From the NCBI GenBank assembly GCA_963854835.1, contig OY978526.1, positions 34,758,501 through 34,822,500 on the forward strand: a DNA stretch of 64,000 nt, in the 5' to 3' direction. The position numbers and the translations under genes are program-made. This DNA comes from Megamerina dolium (Eukaryota > Arthropoda > Insecta > Diptera > Megamerinidae). A model generated the notes under the pieces. That model ran no database searches and was not told the DNA's origin. It was given only the letters and a program-made list of their open reading frames with translations. Position 1 is the first letter of the stretch. Every line of letters begins with the position of its first letter. Of the stretch, positions 56,216-64,000 are shown in pieces.

Positions 56216-59200
56216 TGTAAATCTTTGCTTTGTGATTTTTTATAGTAGGTCATTAAATGTTATTCCTTAAGCACATTGCGATTATAATACTTTTTTAAGA
56301 TTTGAATATAAATTGTAAATTTCCAAATAAGAAAGATACAATTAATCAATAAATATATGAAAAAAAAATATATATTTTGTTTAATGAACATTTTGGATTA
56401 ATCGAATAACTGATTAGTTTAAATTATTAAAATTATTAAGGGGCCCGTAATATTATTCCAGTAAATTTACCACACTTTGCCAATGTATACGCTAGCTTAA
56501 TGAGCAAATCAATGCGACAAAACTAGATTTCCTAGCTTAATTTATTTCTATTAAATCTTCTGCTTTGGCCTTAGATCTACCGAAGATAATAGTCATTACA
56601 TATAAATAATAATAAAAAAATTGTACTGCCATTAGTTTTTACTGCTCAAATACAACACTATTTCAAGCCTTGTATCAATTGGGTATATCCGTTTACAATA
56701 CACAATTTCACATAGATGTTTTATTTTTCCTAACCACAAATTATATTGAATGATTGGAGCCGGTAATTAATGAACTGATAGCATCTGAAGTATCATTCAG
56801 TTCAATTAGGAACTTTTGTGTTGCTGTCATCATGTGGAAACAAAGACATTCCTTGAAGTAGGTACTCATGTTAATAACATGTATAAATGGTGAGGACACT
56901 AACAAAAAGAAGAAGAAATCTTTTAACATTAGCCCTTTTTTCTTTCTTTTCGCTAATTTCACTGACTGATAATTATTGTGATGAATAACGCCCTCAGCGC
57001 TATAATGAAATTCATAAGTACGCACTTGTATTCGTCGTGAACAAAATGAATACACATACACACACACATATTCAAGCACTCGTACTTGTAATCCGGCATA
57101 GGACTGTGCGTGATGATATGTTATGTTTTGTTTTTAATTAGCTGCGTGTAAGTAAATGTAACAACCTCGAGAGCTTAATTATGTAAAGAAGGTAATAAAA
57201 GGAATAAAACATCATATTAAGAGCGAGGTAACACAGCCGGCGCCAATGAAATGTTTGCGGTTGAGGCAGCACTTTGCTTGATGTACAATACCATACCATA
57301 ACATAAGATAGCAAGACATATGCCGCATACATACTTGTATAGGACTCCAGTTGCTGTTTAATGCAGTCTTTGTGATTTTGTGCTGTTTTGCAGAGAGCAA
57401 ATGTCGATACTTGTTGCTGCGGCCGAAGCGTGCCTACATTTAACTTTGGGTATTTATGTACAAGTAAAGTGTATAAATGTTAGGGAAAGCAAACAAGTGT
57501 GACTCCAGGCAGGCGAACAACAACAAAAAAAACATTCTTGGGAAAATGTGATAACGCTTTGATTCGATGTTGAGATTTTTCTTGCCTTCATTTTAGCTGA
57601 CATTGTAGAACATTTTGTAGGCACACATATGTCGGCACATATGTGCATACATACATACACGCAGGTTAAACATAAATTAGCATATACACTCATTTGTTTG
57701 TCGATGTGAAGTGCTGTTATTGTACGTAAGTTGGTTGCTGCTAATTAGAATGTTGCATTAATAATAATAAAAATGAGAAGAGAAGACGAAAAAAAAACAA
57801 TGTACTCATTTTGTGTTTTATTGAAATTTTACAAGTTAATTTGCGTAAGTGTTCTCTTGCCTGAGGGCGTGAGAAATGTGCAACGTGTCGTATGCGAAGC
57901 ATCTGTTCCACCATTATACTCTGGTTGTGGTGAATTTTATTACTTTTGCTTTAAATATTATACAAGTATAGTAGCGTTATTCAAATTGAACTGATTTATG
58001 TATTTTTGCTTGTTCCCTAATACACATTCTTAGAATGAAAAGATAAAGCAAAGCATTCTGTAGAAGGCGAATTTTTCGCGAACGTTGTTAAAATATATTT
58101 TAAGCGATCGGATCGGATTAAAATTAATGCGTTTCAATTATTTTCCAATCAATTAAAATGTCAATACTTTACCGATCATTAACTACATACAACAGTATCG
58201 AGCAAATTATATACTATTATTTTTAATTTGTTGTACTTAAGTATTTGTTGCAACAGAGAATTCGCTATTTACAAATCCCCTTGTAATCGATTCATTGGTA
58301 TGTACACTTTTTTTGCCATTTTTTTTTATCGATGCTGTTGAAATTGTTTATTTTTCCATTAATGGGGCTTCACATGAACGCCTTCGCCTTCACATAATAA
58401 TATGTATTGTGTTGGGGAAAAAGTGTTGGTTGTTGGTTGTTTTGAATAATGGCTCTGACGTATTACAGTTATTGGTTTTGGAATTCGAAAGATCTTATTA
58501 AAACTTGTGCACTGTCGCAAAGGTTAATAGGAACAATTCAGGCTCGTGAAAATGTGTGAGAGATCCTGTGATTCACTTCTAAGGTGCAAAGAAATCGAGC
58601 CTGTGAAAAAAGTGTTCGGCTTGTTTGGAAGAGTACTGAATATTATACATCTTAATGGTTGGCAAAATGATTAATTCAGCACTTTACTGCTAACAATCTA
58701 ACGGTCGAACTGATTGTACAAATCTTCACAACAACGGAAAGGCACATACATTTTGGCTGACTCCGCAAATATTCGGAGAAATTAATAAGAAAATTTTGAT
58801 ATTGTGAAGTTGGACCATCATTTCATGTTGGCTTTCAAAGAGGTGTGTGCAAGTTACGTCGACATTTCGACTCAAATCATTAGAAGTTCTACATCGACAT
58901 AATAATCATATGGTAAGTGTAAATGGCAAACGAAACTCTAGATATTTAATATAATAAAAATCACTTTGGCATTAGTATAAAAAATCATTGACAGGATATG
59001 ATTCGATATTTTTCCTCTAAGTATATACATACATATGTAGTGTATGTAGGTATTTATACGTATTACATCCACATATATATCCACGTTCATCCCTTAAGCG
59101 CACACATTTCGGTACACATAACCATTTATCAGCCCCGTCACCGCTATTAGCAACCTTACACTTATCACTCACTTGCACACAAACATCATCCAGCAAACAG

Positions 59201-62200
59201 GCAATAGAATTGACATTAATAAGACTTTCTCTATATCCTGCGATTTGGTTCTTCATGGTATTTCATACTATCCTCTGGGTGTGTTTTTCCATTGAAGGAT
59301 TAATGACCATCAATTCGGCCACAATATAAATTAAACGAATAAATGGGCACTCACATACATCTACACAAGCACATGAGCTTAGCGTGTAAACGCATTTGCA
59401 AAGAAGCCGACCTCAGTTTGCTTAACCAATTGACCGTTTGTCATACTGATATCTGATGATATTGGTATTTAGCTGTCTTAAATGGATTCTACTATATTCT
59501 TGTATGTCTGCTGTTGCTGTTAGCACTGTTATTTATAGTATTTATTTCGGCTTTATTTACCGAAATATGAGTAAAGTGACAATCAAATAGCAAATATAAT
59601 AAATACGAGTATATGTAGAACATGCTTGTAGAGGATAGGTATACCAAATTGCTTTCAAATGTTTCTGGATATTCAGTGTATTGATAATGAATCGAAAGGA
59701 AAATTGTATTTCAAATATAAATAAAAAGTACGATCCACATTATAACTAGTATGTGTAGACAAAATATACTACTAGTAGTACCTGTCGGTGTATTATGTAT
59801 TTACAGCGAACATATTTTACATGCATACTGGACGGAATACCTTGTTAGATTATTAGTTAGATTAGTAATTAAGAATAAATTTCAACTAAACTACAACATG
59901 AAACATTAATCCGATAATCTATGTAATAAATAAATTTCAATTTGCAATTACAACATATTCTTGTATATACATATCTGTTTGTATTGGTGATGTACAAAAG
60001 GAATCAGTAACCGAATTTGTTTTCTTTTTCAAGATTTATGAGTGTAAATATATTTTCAAATATTCTTAGAAGAAAGAACCATATATTGTAAATCTTTTAA
60101 AGTAGGTAAGTGTAATCTTTTTTTCGATAATGTGTATCAAGTAATCTTCTTCAGTGCACGGAATGTAAGGGAAATGAAACTTTTTAAATACCATGGATGG
60201 ATGATTATTTAGATGAACAAATTGTCATTTATTAACAGCTAGTTTAAAATTTCGATGTCCAATATGATTTACTCTTTGTATTTCATCTTTTTCTTCTTTT
60301 GTTTACATGGAGAAATATTTCTGTGCAATATGTTTTGCTTTCGAAGGAGTCTCTCTTATTGCTTTAGTCAAACAATTGGTATATTCTATATTACAATAAG
60401 TTAGTACCTACAGCTGAAGGTCATTGCTGATGTTATGCACAATTTACCAAATACTCGTTAATATATATGTGCTTCTTCTCTTCTATACTATACATCCCTA
60501 AGTAGTTAACATATGCATTGACATTAGAGTGGAGCTAAGTTCTATTAAAAAAGAGTGGATGCGTGTGTTTTTAAAAGTAATGGACAAAAATAGTATTTTT
60601 TTCATCTCGTGTCTGAAATTATAATGATTATATCATATGCGGTCCTCCAAAAATCTTGATATACAAATTTGTATCGAATATTTTATTTACTGGAATTTTC
60701 AATTTCCTAATTTGTTATCCTTACTGTGATCTATAGTTTAAAGAACTACATAGAATTAATATTGATTGAAATGAACTAACATAGACTTTGATAAGAAAAT
60801 TATTTTCTAAAATGTGAATATAAAATGTATATAAAATCTAAATGCGTAATGTCAAATTTAATTGAAAACAATTTCTATAGAACACAATTTAAAGAAATTT
60901 TTATTTTTACATAGTAAACCTTAAAATATAAACATCTCATGGGCATGTCATTTGATGCGCCATGTATTAACCACAATTTTTTGCATTAAGCAATTATTGT
61001 GAGAACCGTTCTAATGTTCATGTATAGTAATATATCTTTACAATTGATAAACATGAGTATAATATTGTATTATTTACACAAAAATACACTAGGTATTAAT
61101 AACTAGGGCTGCAAACCGACTTATCTATACCGAACTGTTTTTTAAACAAGCAATCCATCTAAATCTAATCCATCTTGATCTAAAAAAGGGGCTGTCCATA
61201 ATCAAATACTCAAAACTGGAAAAATAAATTTAAAATAAGAATAAAAAATATAATCAATATGATTTCTCAACGTGCTCTTTTAATAAATTTAAATTAATGT
61301 TGGTATCGGTTGAAATACATAAATATGTAGACCGTATTACAGCGTGTGGAGCAAAAAAGGTAAACCTTTTTCACACTTTTGAAACACATTTGAGATACGA
61401 GAAAGAATTCCAACAAAAAGGAACGGAAACATGTTGAACATTTTGTTTATGATGCTGCCGAATATAAAGTACTGAAAAAAAATACATATTTTGAAAGGGG
61501 TGATTGTATCAAAATCGAAGTTCAAGACCTGAAAGAATCTGTTCATGAAACTAACCAATCATAGCAAGATCCTCTGAACCATTGAACTGAACACATGGTA
61601 TATATATGTATTATTATAATAATTTTTTTGTTATTAGCAACCCTGCTAATAACAACATCAACGACAGCAGACACAGCCAACAATACTTTCAATCCTCTTC
61701 AATTATAATAATAATGCTACCGATAGATTTTTATCGCTTAATCGTTTGTTATTTATCCCACCTAATATCGTCATTACAAGTATCATTGATGTTTCTCTGG
61801 TTGTACTGTATGTATGTATATTATTGGTGATTGGTGGCGGCTGTTGTTGTTGTTAATGATGTTATTTGAGTATTACATATGAATGTTGTTATATTTATCA
61901 TGTTTGTATTGGGTGGGATTACATAACACTCGGATGAATTCAATTTCACATACAATATTACATACGAATAAGTGTATAAGCATATGTTTTGTTACTAAAA
62001 ACAACAATTAGAAATAAAAGTACCTAATTAGGAAAAAGCGATGATGATTACAAATTTATATGCATTGTATAATATATATTTACACATGTATGTATGTATG
62101 TACCTATATTGAAATACATTTTAATATATGAAATATTATTATTAATATCTTAAAATTATCTCGAGAAATTATATTGTTGGTGCATACTATAAAGTTAATA

Positions 62201-62535
62201 TAGTAGATAATTTTGGAATTAATTTATATTAACCATTAATCAAGTATGAGTACTCATATGCAAATATGCTAAGGTGGATCACATTTCTAAACGGCTTGGC
62301 TCAGCGAAAAACAAAAAACGTTGATCATTTCAGGTGGTTTTCCCATGGAAGCAAGGAGAAATTTCAAATCTTGAGCAGCCTACATTTTTCAACAATGCTT
62401 TTTTGGAACAAGTGACGCCTACTACTGGAAGTTCAAATTTTCTATTGAAAAACCTTTGCAGTGGTCGCTCCTAGAGTGGCGAAATGTATATGACTGACCC
62501 CCAATAATTGCCTATTTTTATTTTAAACATATTTA
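56216..62535. other. No gene seen in 6.3 kb
   Basis: AT-rich DNA with many short microsatellites. 58400-58900 is less AT-biased but has no readable frame. A cysteine-rich minus-strand frame at 59017-59256 is not recognisable. Any 5' beat exons in this stretch escaped me. Confidence 0.4.
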
Positions 62536-62539
62536 TTCT

Positions 62540-62990
62540 ATATCTTGTAGACAGGCAAAAGCCTCGTTGAGGCTACCAGGGGGCAGTGAATCGGGAGGGT
62601 TCTCAGTCTAGTACGGTTAACTCTGAGCTAGTTTACTACATTAATAAGTGGGCATGGCAACTTCAGGTACCACCTAAGCAAGATGGATCTTGTTGAAGGG
62701 GAGGATGCTGATATTTGCAGTTTATGGATGGAAGAGGCAGAGACAGCGTCGTACATACTGTGTTCTGCATTGGCAAGAATGAGGATGTCCACACTGGGTC
62801 GACAATTTATTGACGAACTCGAAATGTAGAACATACCTCACAAAGATATGCTTGAAATAACTCGTGATGTTATTATGAGGAGGGAAGTAGAAGAATTCCG
62901 CAACCAAACAAGTACATAACACACGATTTGAGGGACGAAAAGGGACCCAGATAATAGTGGTCTGATTCGGCTAATCCCTAAAAATATAAT
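62540..62990 (+). mobile_element. LINE 3' end fragment, degenerate
   Basis: Around 62715-62830 the frame gives EEAETASYILCSALARMRM, then TLGRQFIDEL, the C-terminal zinc-like motif (C..C..E..E..H.L..CPAL) of Jockey/LOA/R1-type LINEs, with several cysteines lost. The following MLEITRDVIMRREVEEF is also in the usual style. Stops and shifts are frequent. Confidence 0.65.
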
Positions 62991-64000
62991 ATTCTATATC
63001 TTCAACACTTACGGGAGCGGCCATACAAAATTAACATAAAAACACCAGAAAATTGATAAATAATAGAAAAGCTGGCAGCGAATCGACCCTATTATGGTAG
63101 AATGTATAACTAACCCCCTCCATTAATTACCCTATAAGGGGTTCGCTACGAAATAAACATAAAATCAATTGAAATTCGAAAATATACAATAATATTTCCA
63201 TAGCTGTATAGGAATGATAGCTGGAGCAGTGAAATGTGTAACCGATACTCTTTAACTTTTCCTCGCTGACATTTCCTCCAAACATATTTATCTCCTATCT
63301 TCCTCCCATAGAAATCGTGGGCTCTAATAAGGAACTTATCTTTGATTCCTTGAGGTAAACATTCTAAAATTATCCAAATTTTATATTTATCGTTGAGCCA
63401 GCCTGTCAAAATTTTGTTACATGCAATTTAGTACACCATATTACATTTATATCAACATTTAGTGGAACATTTATAATCCACTATATAAATTCTCAATTAT
63501 AATTCTCCATGTTTCCAAATGCATAGTTACGGTGTGCTCAATACTCACCCAATACAATTTGCATATATATTATCTATGTGAATATTATATAGATAGCACA
63601 ATTAATTTTGCACTTATTCATTTTTAATGTATTGGCATACATACTGGTGACAACCACATGCGGCTCGAGCTGATGCAACATTTAAATTAATTTACACAAA
63701 ATTGCTGAACAATAACAAATTAATTTATTAAATAATTAATATTCAGTGTGTTAACATCAAGTCAAGTATGTTAAATCACTCAAACGAAACATATACCTAC
63801 ATAAATATGTAGTATATAAACGACCATAAACTGATATACGATTATGTACTTTACTATATGTCTCATTTTATCCCGGTAGAGATTTTTAATGTGAGGCACA
63901 AAATTACCTCTAGCATAAATGAACAAAATCAATGTTTCAATATGGTAATACTGTAATACTGGTACTGGTATACTGTACTATTGGTACTGGTACTCCAAAT
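62991..64000. other. No gene seen
   Basis: AT-rich DNA to the window edge, with TACTGGTA-type short repeats in the last 60 bases. Confidence 0.5.

Noticed and set aside
59017..59256. Cysteine-rich small secreted protein on the minus strand
   Set aside because: No signal peptide at a plausible start, no recognisable cysteine pattern, and the end runs into microsatellite sequence.
1..64000. CRISPR arrays, operons, ribosome binding sites
   Set aside because: The window is animal nuclear DNA; the tandem repeats seen have no spacer structure of that kind.

Overview
This window is a piece of nuclear DNA from a higher fly (Diptera, Brachycera). It is AT-rich, full of short TATG/ACAT-type microsatellites, and crowded with fly-type transposable elements. 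The mix of RTE LINEs, mariner and Tc1 elements, a BEL/Pao element and tRNA-derived SINEs around a Beat-family gene would fit a tephritid fruit fly, but that placement is inference, not something the sequence proves.

Only two host genes can be supported. (1) On the minus strand, 45283-51887 holds the last four exons of a Beaten-path (Beat) family immunoglobulin-domain gene: the back half of Ig1, Ig2 in two exons, and a C-terminal hydrophobic exon. All splice phases agree. Its 5' exons lie beyond 51887, not found here and probably outside the window. (2) On the plus strand, 52397-53736 is a complete five-exon gene for a secreted fibrinogen-related protein (signal peptide, coiled coil, FBG domain, 354 aa), probably sitting inside a beat intron in opposite orientation.

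Most of the rest is mobile DNA. An RTE-clade LINE occupies 1-2790 (minus, endonuclease readable, RT broken) and a 5'-truncated sister lies at 27478-29709 (plus, RT open). Tc1/mariner relics lie at 10090-11872 (a mariner inside an older Tc1 element), 17710-19359 (nearly intact Tc1 with doubled terminal repeats), 21313-21514, 25370-26350, 30163-31277 and about 35900-37110. Copies or pieces of one tRNA-derived SINE family lie at 5155, 6885, 7276, 21118, 23235, 26720, 35540 and 55195. A 1.3 kb repeat with 11-bp inverted ends and a ~152-bp internal period fills 33711-34985. LINE C-terminal fragments lie at 48518, 55701 and 62540, and a hAT transposase tail at 48946-49146.

The most striking element is the BEL/Pao retrotransposon at 37204-44521. 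Its two LTRs are identical and only 85 bp long, flanked by a 5-bp target duplication. Gag and Pol lie in one frame separated by a single UAG in the CAA-UAG-CAA-UCA context known from viral readthrough signals. A small basic first exon upstream joins the gag frame exactly if an 855-bp repeat-filled segment is spliced out. Since the element looks young, these oddities are more likely functional than decay. Together they are the best candidate here for an undescribed expression strategy.

The remaining long stretches (2.8-10 kb, 11.9-17.7 kb, 19.4-25.4 kb, 31.3-33.7 kb, 56.2-62.5 kb and 63-64 kb) show no convincing genes.
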